A stretch of 51,761 nt of DNA, taken from contig JAEZCS010000055.1 of the NCBI GenBank assembly GCA_023433445.1, positions 1 to 51,761 on the forward strand. Direction: 5' to 3'. Under the pieces are notes generated by a model. That model was not told the DNA's origin. It did not search any database and saw only the letters and a list, made by a program, of their open reading frames with translations. A program made the translations under genes and the position numbers. The stretch comes from Pseudomonadota bacterium. Its GTDB lineage: Bacteria > Pseudomonadota > Alphaproteobacteria > Sphingomonadales > Sphingomonadaceae. Shown here piece after piece: positions 41,835 through 50,199 of the stretch; the stretch's first letter is position 1; each line of letters begins with the position of its first letter.

Positions 41835-42581
41835 TCAGCCTGCGGTCTGACCGCCGTCGACGGGGAAGGCAACGCCGGTGATACGCTTCGCCTCTGCCGA
41901 TGCGAGGAAGGCCACGGTGTCGGCGATGTCGTCCGTGGTCGCCATCGCGCCGCTGTCGAGCCAAGAGGCCGAGCGCATCACCATCTGCCAGTCGATATTA
42001 TCCGGCGGCGTCTGATGCAACATCGGCGTGTCCACGCCACCCGGACATACGGCGTTGATGCGCACGCCTTCCTTCGAAAATTCAAGTGCCAACGCGCGCG
42101 TCAAGCCCACCACGCCATGCTTGGAAGCGGTATAGGCCGAATTATAGGGCACGCCGACGAGCCCCGCGGCGGAAGCCATATTAACGATATTGCCGCGGCG
42201 CTGAACCAAATGAGGCATGGCTGCGCGGCACATCTGGTAGACGCCCGTCAGGTTTACGGAAATGACACGATCCCAACGGGTGCGATCGACATCTTCGAAG
42301 CGGCCGAAGTCGAGCACGCCAGCGATATTGCACAAAATGTCGAGTCCGCCGTGAAGCGCGACTGCGCGATCGACAATGGCCTGGCAGGATGTTTCATCCG
42401 CTACATCAAGCGCCACGGGCGTGGCCGCCGACCCGATGGCCTGCGCGGTTTCTTCGACACCCTGCGCATTGCGATCCCCGATGATGACCTTCGCGCCGTC
42501 TGCCGCGAGCCGCTTTGCCACAGCCAGGCCAATTCCAGACGCCGCGCCGGTTACGACCGCGATCTTGCCCTCCAGACGCAT
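41835..42581 (-). CDS. SDR family oxidoreductase
   Basis: Classical SDR of 248 residues: VVTGAASGIGLAVAKRL at about 9-25, NIAGV in the NNAG position, MASAAGLVG carrying the catalytic Ser, YTASK as the Tyr/Lys pair and AFPVDGGQTAG at the end. It is FabG/cyclopentanol-dehydrogenase-like. First gene of the leftward operon with the sulfotransferase (40-base gap) and the dehalogenase-like hydrolase. It is divergent from an NTF2-like gene. Confidence 0.87.
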   Translation of the reverse strand: MRLEGKIAVVTGAASGIGLAVAKRLAADGAKVIIGDRNAQGVEETAQAIGSAATPVALDVADETSCQAIVDRAVALHGGLDILCNIAGVLDFGRFEDVDRTRWDRVISVNLTGVYQMCRAAMPHLVQRRGNIVNMASAAGLVGVPYNSAYTASKHGVVGLTRALALEFSKEGVRINAVCPGGVDTPMLHQTPPDNIDWQMVMRSASWLDSGAMATTDDIADTVAFLASAEAKRITGVAFPVDGGQTAG

Positions 42582-42723
42582 GGTAGCTCACCTCACCCTA
42601 TAATTTGTTGATCGACGCTTGCGTCAATTTGCTACGCAATTCAAGGCTGGGTGACGGAAAAACTTGACAAGCGCGAACCTCGTGGGCCTGATCTGGCCTA
42701 TAAAATCAGAAGGAGGACGTCTG

Positions 42724-43182
42724 ATGCTGTCGCTGCAGGAAATTTCGGACCGGCTTGAAATTCAGGATCTTCTGTCCCGCTATAGCTATGCGATCGATGA
42801 GCGAAACTGGGACGGACTGGACGAAGTCTTCACCCCCGACGCGGTCATCGATTATAGCGAGACGGGCGGTGCTAAGGGCAGCGTCGCCCAGATCAAGGCC
42901 TGGTTGCCCGTCGCGATGGAACGCTTTCCCCTGTTCCAGCATATGGTGGCCACGACCAAGCTGGAACTGGACGGCGACACCGCGCGCAGCCGGACCGTGC
43001 TGTTCAATCCGATGGTCTACAAGGGCGATGATGGCGCGGAGCAGGTGTTCTTCATCGGCCTTTGGTATCGTGACAAGCTGGTGCGCACCGACAAGGGTTG
43101 GCGGATCGCCGAACGGTACGAGGAAATGGGCTACGCCCATAATGTGCCCGAGATGCCGCCCATCCCACCCGTTCCGGCTTGA
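42724..43182 (+). CDS. NTF2/SnoaL-like domain protein
   Basis: A 152-residue cone-shaped alpha+beta protein of the SnoaL_4 type. The start EISDRLEIQDLLSRYSYAIDERNWDGLDEVFTPDAVIDYSE is the typical N-terminal helix pair and first strand, and DKGWRIAERYEEMGYAHN the last. Members include ring hydroxylating dioxygenase beta-like folds, steroid isomerases and dehydratases. No catalytic set can be assigned. AGGAGG seven bases before the ATG fixes the start. It is divergent from the SDR-sulfotransferase operon and followed by a TetR gene. Confidence 0.82.
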   Translation: MLSLQEISDRLEIQDLLSRYSYAIDERNWDGLDEVFTPDAVIDYSETGGAKGSVAQIKAWLPVAMERFPLFQHMVATTKLELDGDTARSRTVLFNPMVYKGDDGAEQVFFIGLWYRDKLVRTDKGWRIAERYEEMGYAHNVPEMPPIPPVPA

Positions 43183-43322
43183 CGGCGCCTGGATCTCACG
43201 CGGGCTACTCGTCCCGCGCTGCCTCTATCTGGACTGGCCAAAATACCCTATAGCTGGCTTGGGCCGCACGGTGTTCGTGCCGGTTCATGGTGCCAGGCCA
43301 ACAGGGGGGACGACGCCAGTCG

Positions 43323-43967
43323 ATGATCAGCAGCGAGGCAGAAAAGATCGAAGGGGGGGCGAAAAGGCGGGCCGGCAGGCCCAATGCCCGTGAAGCCGAG
43401 CTGAAACATGAGGCGATGTTGGAAGCGGCGCTGGAGGAGTTTTCCAGCCATGGATTTCACGGTGCATCGGTGCGGGCCATCGCCGAACGGGCGGGTGTAT
43501 CCACGCGCACGGTTTATAACCGTTACACGGACAAGGTCGCGCTTTTCGAAGCGTGCATGGAGATGTCGGCTATCCGACACCATGTTCCGACGGATGGCAA
43601 AGGCACCCTGCGTGAACAATTGATGCGCTATGCGCTGCATGTCAGCAGCCGGATCAACGAAGACCGCCAGGTTAGATTGGCCCGCATCATTTTCCGCGAG
43701 TGCATCAGCTTTCCTCAACTGGAGGAAGTATCCCGCCGGCAGTTCGAGCGGTTTCAATTGGAACCGTTGCAGAATATCCTGACGGCCCATGGTTTCAACA
43801 AGAAGCAGGCGGCATCGCTGGCGCAATTCTATGTCGCCCTGCTGCTGCGTCGGTGGCAGAATCGGGTGATCTATAACGAAAAAGCGATGACCCCGGCCCA
43901 GCTCAGGGCCAATGCGGAAACCGTGACAAGCCTGTTCCTGGGTGGTGCCGACGCTCTGCTGAGCTAG
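43323..43967 (+). CDS. TetR family transcriptional regulator
   Basis: A 214-residue regulator. The N-terminal helix-turn-helix (about 25-70) reads HEAMLEAALEEFSSHGFHGASVRAIAERAGVSTRTVYNRYTDKVALFEAC, with the TetR recognition helix VSTRTVYNRY. The C-terminal all-helical domain includes RLARIIFRECISFPQLEEVSRR, of the AcrR/TetR_C type. The ligand is unknown. The start is uncertain (ATG at 43287 in frame); 43323 gives the usual short leader. It probably acts on the neighbouring NTF2 or SDR promoters. Confidence 0.85.
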   Translation: MISSEAEKIEGGAKRRAGRPNAREAELKHEAMLEAALEEFSSHGFHGASVRAIAERAGVSTRTVYNRYTDKVALFEACMEMSAIRHHVPTDGKGTLREQLMRYALHVSSRINEDRQVRLARIIFRECISFPQLEEVSRRQFERFQLEPLQNILTAHGFNKKQAASLAQFYVALLLRRWQNRVIYNEKAMTPAQLRANAETVTSLFLGGADALLS

Positions 43968-44006
43968 GATGCCCGGTCCCAAAAGGGCGGGGCAGATCCA
44001 GCGCTG

Positions 44007-45008
44007 TCAGACTGTAGCTATCGGCGTCACGGGTGAGCCAACACTACCGGGCAGGCGCAGCGGCGGCGCGGTGAGCAGGAAGGCGTGGCGGCCCCGTTCG
44101 CCCAGCCATTGGGCCAGCTGCTCCAGATACCAAAGTTCCCCCAGGAAGATGCCCTGACGGAACAGGCAAAGGTCGTGAATCGGCAGGCGGATCGGCGGCG
44201 GATCGGGCGAGAGAATAAGGTCTAGCGCCTCGATCGCGATATTGTCCGAGCAGATGGCGACGATGCCGCTATCGATGATCCATCGAAGCAGGCTTTCATC
44301 CCGTCCGTCCAATGCACACCCTGCCATTGCAAGTGGCGTATCCTTGCCGCTTGCTTCCCGATCGAGAACCATGCGGTCTACACCGGTGTAGAGGACCAAG
44401 AAATCGCCCGTGCGCACCTCCACGCGCTGTGCATCCATCGCATGCAGCAGATCGTCGCGTGTGATCGGTCGGTACTCCGTTCCGTAGGCGGCTTTCAGAT
44501 TGACCATCACACCGCGCCCTTGGACCCCGGCCATCGCCAATGTCTCTATCCCCAGCGCGCGGGCGCAGGGCGCGCCAATGGGATCGTCACCGCTGCTGAC
44601 ATGATCGCCAGCGCGAAAGCCGTTATAGTAGACGAGCTCCGCCACTCCATTGCCGTCCGCGTCGAAGGTGCGGCCCCGATGCGATAGTGCGTCCCATTGG
44701 GTCGAATGCTGGGTGTAGAGCAGGACCCTGTCGTCGCAAGTGGATTCCTGGCCATCGGGATCGAGCCGGTTGTACATGTCGCCCTCCTCGTCGCAGGCTG
44801 CGCTAAGCACCGGCGGGCGGCGGAAAGGCGCGAGGGGAATGGTGGGCACGTTGAGTGGCAGGCTGAGGGTGAAGGCGATGCCTTCCCGGACTTCCGCCAT
44901 CGCGGCACGGCGGCGCTCCGGCGTGATCAGGTTCATCCGGCCGATCTGATCATCTTCACCGAAATCGCCCCAATTGGACCCTTCGGGCCGGTTCACCCAG
45001 CGCGGCAT
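44007..45008 (-). CDS. Cyclase family protein (kynurenine-formamidase fold)
   Basis: A 333-residue metal-dependent hydrolase of the putative cyclase family. The metal motif is YTQHSTQWDALSHRG (H-x-x-x-x-D-x-x-x-H), the large-cyclase variant of HxGTHxDxPxH. Also present are FTLSLPLNVP, RGVMVNLKAA and AICSDNIAIEALDL, where family members have a further acidic metal ligand. It has no signal peptide, unlike the cyclase at 19510-20313, so it is cytoplasmic. It probably opens a lactone or amide. It is 21 bases downstream of an NAD epimerase-like gene in the same direction. Confidence 0.82.
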   Translation of the reverse strand: MPRWVNRPEGSNWGDFGEDDQIGRMNLITPERRRAAMAEVREGIAFTLSLPLNVPTIPLAPFRRPPVLSAACDEEGDMYNRLDPDGQESTCDDRVLLYTQHSTQWDALSHRGRTFDADGNGVAELVYYNGFRAGDHVSSGDDPIGAPCARALGIETLAMAGVQGRGVMVNLKAAYGTEYRPITRDDLLHAMDAQRVEVRTGDFLVLYTGVDRMVLDREASGKDTPLAMAGCALDGRDESLLRWIIDSGIVAICSDNIAIEALDLILSPDPPPIRLPIHDLCLFRQGIFLGELWYLEQLAQWLGERGRHAFLLTAPPLRLPGSVGSPVTPIATV

Positions 45009-45029
45009 TTTCTCTCTCCTTTTACTCTG

Positions 45030-45986
45030 TCATCCTTGGAGCGCAGCCGTATCGCCGTTGCCCATGCGGTCGGGGTAAAGCTGCATCATCACGCGGCGCA
45101 AGCCTTCGCGCCAATTGACCCGGCAAGGTCCAGTGATGGCGAGGCGCCGCGCGGAGTTAACGCCGGAGCCTGGTTGAGCGCCGGGCGCGGGAACTATTTC
45201 GACACGCGCGGGGACGCCAAGCAAGCGCCCGGCATAGGCGGCAATGTCCTGCACGCTCACCATGTCATCGCCTGCCCAATTGACGATCGTTGCGGGGACG
45301 CTTGCAGCATTCAGGAGGGCGGGTAACTGGGCGAACAGATCGTCGTCGTGGATCGGATTATAGGGGCAGGGATCGGTCCGCGTGATCCAAGGGCGACCTT
45401 CCGCAACGGCCTGCGCGACCAGCGTCGGTAATCCTCCGCGCGGGCCGTAGGATGCCCCCATCCGGGCAAGGATGATGGGTATGCCGAATTCCCTCGCGCA
45501 ATAGCGGGCGACCGCTTCTTGCGCGATTTTCGCGACTGAATAGGCGGTCATGCCTGGCAGCATGGCATCACCTAAGGGATCGGTTTCGCTATAGGCGTGG
45601 CGCGGGTCGGGGTGCGGCTTGTAAACGGCCACGGTCGACATGATCAGTGCTGCCTCGATGTTGCGGCAGTGAGATAGGAGAAGGCCTGTCCCTTCGGCAT
45701 TTGTGGTGATCGCCTGATCGCAATCGCTTCCCCCGACCGAAGCGGCGAGATGCAGGAGATGTGTGAAGTCGCGCGGGAGATCGGCAAAGTCCGGCTGTTG
45801 CAGATCGATGGGAAGTGTTCTGATCCCGGCTTCCTCAACTTCGCGACGCTGCGCCGCATCGCTGAAGCGAGCAATGCCCCAGACTTCATTGGAACGCGCG
45901 AGTGATTGCGCGAGGGGAAAGGCGATCTGGCCCGCGGGACCTGTGATCAGGATTTTGCGGCCTTGAAGTGGGGAGGCTGATGTCAT
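45030..45986 (-). CDS. NAD-dependent epimerase/dehydratase family protein
   Basis: A 318-residue extended SDR. The Rossmann motif is ILITGPAGQIAFPLAQSL (about 11-28, GxxGxxA in place of GxxGxxG), the catalytic pair is YSVAK in MTAYSVAKIAQEAVA, and STVAVYKPHPD holds the catalytic Ser/Thr. Relatives are sugar-nucleotide epimerases and hydroxysteroid or dihydroflavonol reductases. With the cyclase gene downstream a reductase role in catabolism is more likely than sugar-nucleotide synthesis (inference). Confidence 0.82.
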   Translation of the reverse strand: MTSASPLQGRKILITGPAGQIAFPLAQSLARSNEVWGIARFSDAAQRREVEEAGIRTLPIDLQQPDFADLPRDFTHLLHLAASVGGSDCDQAITTNAEGTGLLLSHCRNIEAALIMSTVAVYKPHPDPRHAYSETDPLGDAMLPGMTAYSVAKIAQEAVARYCAREFGIPIILARMGASYGPRGGLPTLVAQAVAEGRPWITRTDPCPYNPIHDDDLFAQLPALLNAASVPATIVNWAGDDMVSVQDIAAYAGRLLGVPARVEIVPAPGAQPGSGVNSARRLAITGPCRVNWREGLRRVMMQLYPDRMGNGDTAALQG

Positions 45987-46472
45987 GGCGCGGAAATAGA
46001 CGGAATTTCAACATGCGTTTAGCCGAAGTTGCGATTCTACGCATCTCCGTAACGAAGCGAGCTAATGTGATGAAATTATCACAGCCAGCGATTAATTTGC
46101 TTCCCCGCATGGAAAAGCGGCGATGTCGTCGGGTCTGGGGCAGCTAAAATGTTGATTTCACGACTTCACATGATATCAGGCTGGCCAAAGTGAGTGCTTA
46201 CACGACATCGGATTAACGATGCATGCGCTCGGCTGAGAATGGGAGTGATGATGTGCGGCCTGCATGACAGCATGAAGATGAACGGCGAAGAGCCCTACGC
46301 GGCACCGTTTTCGAGTTTCGGCGGCTCACGCGCCTGAACAGCCCATTATCGCGCAGCAAGGGCCGGTTCGGATCGGCCAAGATTAACTAATCAAACAAAA
46401 GACTTTGTGGAGAGGATTTGGCTTGCGGCCAGGACGCCGCTTGCCCTGCACCCAATGCATAGGAGAGTATGA
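45987..46472. other. Intergenic region upstream of TonB receptor 2
   Basis: These 486 bases hold the promoters of the leftward epimerase gene and of the receptor. No full-size gene is visible. A 32-codon frame at 46239-46337 (MGVMMCGLHDSM... to a TGA) has a GGGAG just before its second and third ATGs and could be a small peptide, but there is no homology to support it. AGGAGA six bases before the receptor ATG is clear. Confidence 0.45.
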
Positions 46473-49022
46473 ATGTCCTCTATTGTCCGCGCACGGCGTC
46501 GATTGCCGCTGCTTGCTACCAGCATGATGGCTGGAGTTGCCGCTTCGCTATTTGCTCCGACCGCCTTGGCCCAGACCGAAGCGCAGCCGCAGGATGCTGG
46601 CGAGAATATCGGCCTGACCGACATCGTCGTGACCGCCAACCGCCGCGCAGAACGTAACCAGGATGTGCCGATCGCGATCACCGCGCTGTCCGCCGACCGG
46701 CTGGAGCAGCAGGGCATCACCAAGGAGCAGGACCTTCAGGCGAGCGTCCCTTCATTGGTGGTCGGCCCCAACGGTCAGGGGTCGCGTGAATCGCAGTCCT
46801 TCACCATTCGCGGTCAGGGCGCCACGTTCCAGGCATCGCCGGGCGTCGTCGTTTACATGAACGAAGTGCCGCTGCCCGCCGGCATCACGCTCAGCCAGCA
46901 GGGCGGCCCGGGCAATTTCGTGGATCTCGAGAACCTGCAGGTTCTGGCTGGTCCGCAGGGCACGCTGTTCGGCCGCAACACGACCGGCGGCGCCGTGCTG
47001 CTCGTACCCAAGAAGCCGACGAATGAGTTCGGCGGCTGGATCAAGGGCGAAATCGGCAATTATGACCGCCGTTACGTCGAAGGTGCGGTCAATGTCCCCG
47101 TTGTCGAGGACAAGCTGCTGGTGCGCGTTGTCGGTGCCTTCCATGACCGTGACGGCTTCACGCGCGATGTGGTATGGAACAAGGATCGCGACAACGAACA
47201 TTGGTATTCAGGTCGTATCGGCATCACTTTCAGGCCGACCGAGGCCATCGAAAACTACACGATGATCTATGGCGCCAATTCCAAAAACAACGGCGCTGGC
47301 TTCATCCACAAGGGCTTCAACATTGAAGGATTGAAGTCCCTGGTCGATGGGAACGGTAACCCGGCATTCTGTAGTGACACAGGCTTTGCAGGCGTTGCAT
47401 CCTGTGACGTCTACCGCGCCGCGAGTGCCCAGGCGGATGCTCTAGGCCCCCGGCAGACTGCTCTGGGTATCGATATCTTCTCGCGTACCAAGACGTGGGG
47501 CGTTTCCAACACGACCGATATCGAGCTCAGCGACGGACTGACGCTGCGCAACATCGTCAGCTTCCAGAAGCTGAAGCTGGATTACGCCTATGACAGTGAC
47601 GGCACGGTCCTGCAGCAGCATGACGTTGATCCAAATCGCCTGCCGGCACCCGGTCAGGTAGTATTGCCTGGCACTAACGTGCCGATCACCTATTTCAACG
47701 AGAATGATCCGGGTTTCCCGCGCGATGATCTGAAGCAGTTCACGGAAGAATTGCAGTTGCAGGGTTCGACGCTGGACAAGCGCCTGACCTACACCGTCGG
47801 CGGCTTCTATTACGATCAGCGGCCAAGTGGAACGCAGGCTGGCAGCGCGATCGTTTATTGCCCCGCGCTCGCGACTGGTTTCTGCCCTGGCAACTTCAGC
47901 ACATATGGCACGACGCAGACATCGAAGGCGCTCTACGCTCAGGCGACCTTTGACTTTGGAGCGGTATCGCCTGCTCTGGACAGCCTGCGCCTGACCGGCG
48001 GGTATCGCCATACCTGGGACAAGATCCGCGGCTTTTCCACCGCTTTCTTGCCGCAGGTTGGAGGCACGACCGCACTCTGCAGCTCGACCGGCACCATCGT
48101 GCCCATCGAAACTGCCGCTGCGGATTGCACCTACAGTGCGGAGCTGAACAGCAAGGCTTCGACCTGGCTGATCGGGCTCGACTACAAGGTGATGCGCGAC
48201 GTGCTGGTCTTCGGCAAGGTGAGCCGCGGCTATAAGGCAGGCGGGTTCAACCAGCAGGCCGTCTTCACCAATACCCGCACCTTCGAGCCGGAAAAGGTTA
48301 CGTCCTACGAAGCAGGCTTCAAGGCCGACTTCCGTATCGCCGACGTGCCATTCCGCCTGAACACCACCGCTTACCTGCTGGATTACAAGGATATCCAGCG
48401 CGCCGGGGCGGATTACAATCCTGCGTCGGCTGCCGGCGGCGCAGTGGTGCGTAATGCAGACGCCCGGATCAAGGGTGTCGAGGTCGAGGCTTCCATGCAA
48501 CCGTTCAAGGGTCTCGAGATCGGCGGCAACTTCAGCCACACCGACGCGAAGTACAAGACGTACGAGTTCACCACGAGCACCGGCGGCATTGGCTGTAACG
48601 GCGGCGTGGCGCCCGGCGGCACGGTGGACCTGAGCTGTCTGCCGTTCCAATATGTTTCGCCCTATATCTGGAGCATTCATGCGAATGCCACGATCCCGGT
48701 TGGCGACGACATGGGTGATCTGAACTTCTTCGTGAACTATTCGCACACGTCGCGTCAGTATACAGATCCGGGCAATGTGCCTTCGCAGCAGCCGGGCGCT
48801 TATCTGGCGCCGTTCGGCCTGCTCAACATGTCGCTCGACTGGAACAGCGTTGCAGGCAGCGGATTCGACTTGGGACTGTTCGTCACCAATGCGACGAACA
48901 AGCTCTATCGGATCAGCAACAGCAACGTCTATCAGCAGGGTGGTCTGCTGTATCAAACGAGCCTCTACGGCGAACCGCGTATGTACGGGTTGCGCCTGAA
49001 GTATCGCTTCGGCGGCGAGTGA
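46473..49022 (+). CDS. TonB-dependent outer-membrane receptor 2
   Basis: An 849-residue TonB-dependent receptor. The signal peptide ends near LAQTE (about 33). The TonB-box/plug region is TDIVVTANRRAERNQDVPIAIT, with LSADRLEQQGITKEQDLQASVPSL, then VLAGPQGTLFGRNTTGGAVLL, the plug's end. The barrel includes LVFGKVSRGYKAGGFN and EPEKVTSYEAGFKADF, characteristic of sphingomonad receptors for hydrophobic or aromatic compounds. It ends RLKYRFGGE, with the terminal aromatic three residues inside. It is followed by a perfect terminator, so it is transcribed alone. Confidence 0.9.
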   Translation: MSSIVRARRRLPLLATSMMAGVAASLFAPTALAQTEAQPQDAGENIGLTDIVVTANRRAERNQDVPIAITALSADRLEQQGITKEQDLQASVPSLVVGPNGQGSRESQSFTIRGQGATFQASPGVVVYMNEVPLPAGITLSQQGGPGNFVDLENLQVLAGPQGTLFGRNTTGGAVLLVPKKPTNEFGGWIKGEIGNYDRRYVEGAVNVPVVEDKLLVRVVGAFHDRDGFTRDVVWNKDRDNEHWYSGRIGITFRPTEAIENYTMIYGANSKNNGAGFIHKGFNIEGLKSLVDGNGNPAFCSDTGFAGVASCDVYRAASAQADALGPRQTALGIDIFSRTKTWGVSNTTDIELSDGLTLRNIVSFQKLKLDYAYDSDGTVLQQHDVDPNRLPAPGQVVLPGTNVPITYFNENDPGFPRDDLKQFTEELQLQGSTLDKRLTYTVGGFYYDQRPSGTQAGSAIVYCPALATGFCPGNFSTYGTTQTSKALYAQATFDFGAVSPALDSLRLTGGYRHTWDKIRGFSTAFLPQVGGTTALCSSTGTIVPIETAAADCTYSAELNSKASTWLIGLDYKVMRDVLVFGKVSRGYKAGGFNQQAVFTNTRTFEPEKVTSYEAGFKADFRIADVPFRLNTTAYLLDYKDIQRAGADYNPASAAGGAVVRNADARIKGVEVEASMQPFKGLEIGGNFSHTDAKYKTYEFTTSTGGIGCNGGVAPGGTVDLSCLPFQYVSPYIWSIHANATIPVGDDMGDLNFFVNYSHTSRQYTDPGNVPSQQPGAYLAPFGLLNMSLDWNSVAGSGFDLGLFVTNATNKLYRISNSNVYQQGGLLYQTSLYGEPRMYGLRLKYRFGGE

Positions 49023-49029
49023 TGAGAGA

Positions 49030-49054
49030 GGGCCGGGGAAACCCGGCCCTTTTT
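49030..49054 (+). terminator. Rho-independent terminator of TonB receptor 2
   Basis: GGGCCGGG (49030-49037) pairs perfectly with CCCGGCCC (49042-49049) around a GAAA loop, followed by TTTTT. This is the most canonical terminator in the window. Confidence 0.85.
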
Positions 49055-49100
49055 CTTTGTGGACATGGCGGGCGGCCTGGTCATCATCGGGATCGACGGA

Positions 49101-49625
49101 ATGAACCGGGAGATGGCGAGGATGGCTGAGAATGGATTGCCCACGCGGCTCACCCGACCCGACATGAGCGCGCATGACGCCTTTGCGGCCTTTATTGGCG
49201 GATGGCAGTTGGTCTTGTGGACGACCTTTCATCCTGACGGGACGCGGGATCACCCCTTTGGCACCGACGCTGTCGGCCAGATCATGTACAGCGCCGATGG
49301 GCATATGAGCTGTCACCTGATGGAGGGGAGCCGGCCTAAGTTTGGTTGCCCAAGCGTCTATCAGGTGAGCGACGAGGCGCTTGGCGCGTCGATGCGTAGC
49401 TATAGTGGCTATTTCGGCCGCTTTTCGATCGATGCATTGGCCGGGATCATCACGCACCATGTCGATGGCGCATGGTATCCCGACTGGATCGGATCAGATC
49501 AGCCGCGCCACTATTTGTTCGAGGGTGACCGGCTGTTCCTGGAAGCAGCAATCGGCGATGATCTGGTGCGGATCGAGTGGCGGCGTGTAGTTACGGATGC
49601 GGCGCGGGACACAAGCGGCGACTGA
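49101..49625 (+). CDS. Lipocalin-like domain protein
   Basis: A 174-residue protein with the Lipocalin_5 pattern: AAFIGGWQLVLWTTFHPDGTRDHPFGTDAVGQIMYSADGHMSCHLM, then YSGYFGRFSIDALAGIITHHVDGAWYPDWIGSDQPRHYLFEGDRLFLEA. Proteins of this type appear in catabolic clusters and may act as small-ligand binding or lactone/enol-type proteins; no activity is established. No signal peptide is seen. The start is uncertain among ATGs at 49059, 49101, 49113 and 49122; the conserved region begins at AHDAF. It lies 76 bases after receptor 2. Confidence 0.7.
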   Translation: MNREMARMAENGLPTRLTRPDMSAHDAFAAFIGGWQLVLWTTFHPDGTRDHPFGTDAVGQIMYSADGHMSCHLMEGSRPKFGCPSVYQVSDEALGASMRSYSGYFGRFSIDALAGIITHHVDGAWYPDWIGSDQPRHYLFEGDRLFLEAAIGDDLVRIEWRRVVTDAARDTSGD

Positions 49626-49660
49626 GGCGATGACCGGGCGTCATGTGATTTGGAAGCGGA

Positions 49661-49753
49661 TCAAACCGAAGTGAGATCAGCCTTGGGCATGATCATCTTG
49701 GTGATCGACACGCTGGAATTGTAAGGCTCTGCTAACGCAGCCTGATTGCGCAT
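49661..49753 (-). other. Short reading frame, possible gene remnant
   Basis: On the minus strand a 30-codon frame (MRNQAALAEPYNSSVSITKM to a TGA) continues open upstream, without start, for about 29 codons into the neighbouring NTF2-like gene. The composition looks protein-like but no ribosome-binding site precedes the ATG. It may be the tail of a decayed gene or chance. Confidence 0.2.
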
Positions 49754-49776
49754 GGTGCCGTCGCTGACAATCCGCT

Positions 49777-50181
49777 CTAAGTTGGCAGGGCGGCCATCAT
49801 GCGTGCGGCCAATGCCCTGGGCACGCGCAGGGGATTGAGATGTTCAGCCACTGACGAGATGCGGTCGCTGTCAAAGGTGAAGAGGAAAGCGTAGTCGTTC
49901 GCATAGACCTGATCGTCGTCGAACATTCCTTCAGACCGGACCTGCGCTGCTGCACGATCGCCTTCTACGATGATCGCATCGATGTGGAAAACCAGGCCAT
50001 CAGGGAAGATGCTTTTCAGCATGGCTGGCACGGCGCGATATAGCCGTGCATCCATCTTCCCGGAGCCCGTGGTCCAGCAGGTCAGATCATCTGTGAAAAG
50101 ATTGGCGTCGAAGGCCCCGCTGATGAGGCCATCGAAGAAGCGGCGCACAAGTTGCCGTTGCCGGTCAGCCATGTGCGCCAT
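49777..50181 (-). CDS. NTF2/SnoaL-like domain protein
   Basis: A 134-residue SnoaL-like protein. The first helix is RQRQLVRRFFDGLISGAFDANLFTDDLTCWTTGSG, the middle has VFHIDAIIVEGDRAAAQVRSEGMF and the last strand is YAFLFTFDSDRISSVAEHLNP, all in the family order. Relatives include ketosteroid isomerase, limonene epoxide hydrolase and polyketide cyclases. It lies 18 bases downstream of the ketosteroid-dehydrogenase-like gene and is probably co-transcribed, which makes an isomerase or hydratase step on the same substrate a reasonable guess. Confidence 0.78.
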   Translation of the reverse strand: MAHMADRQRQLVRRFFDGLISGAFDANLFTDDLTCWTTGSGKMDARLYRAVPAMLKSIFPDGLVFHIDAIIVEGDRAAAQVRSEGMFDDDQVYANDYAFLFTFDSDRISSVAEHLNPLRVPRALAARMMAALPT

Positions 50182-50199
50182 TTCTCCAGTTCCTGGGGA

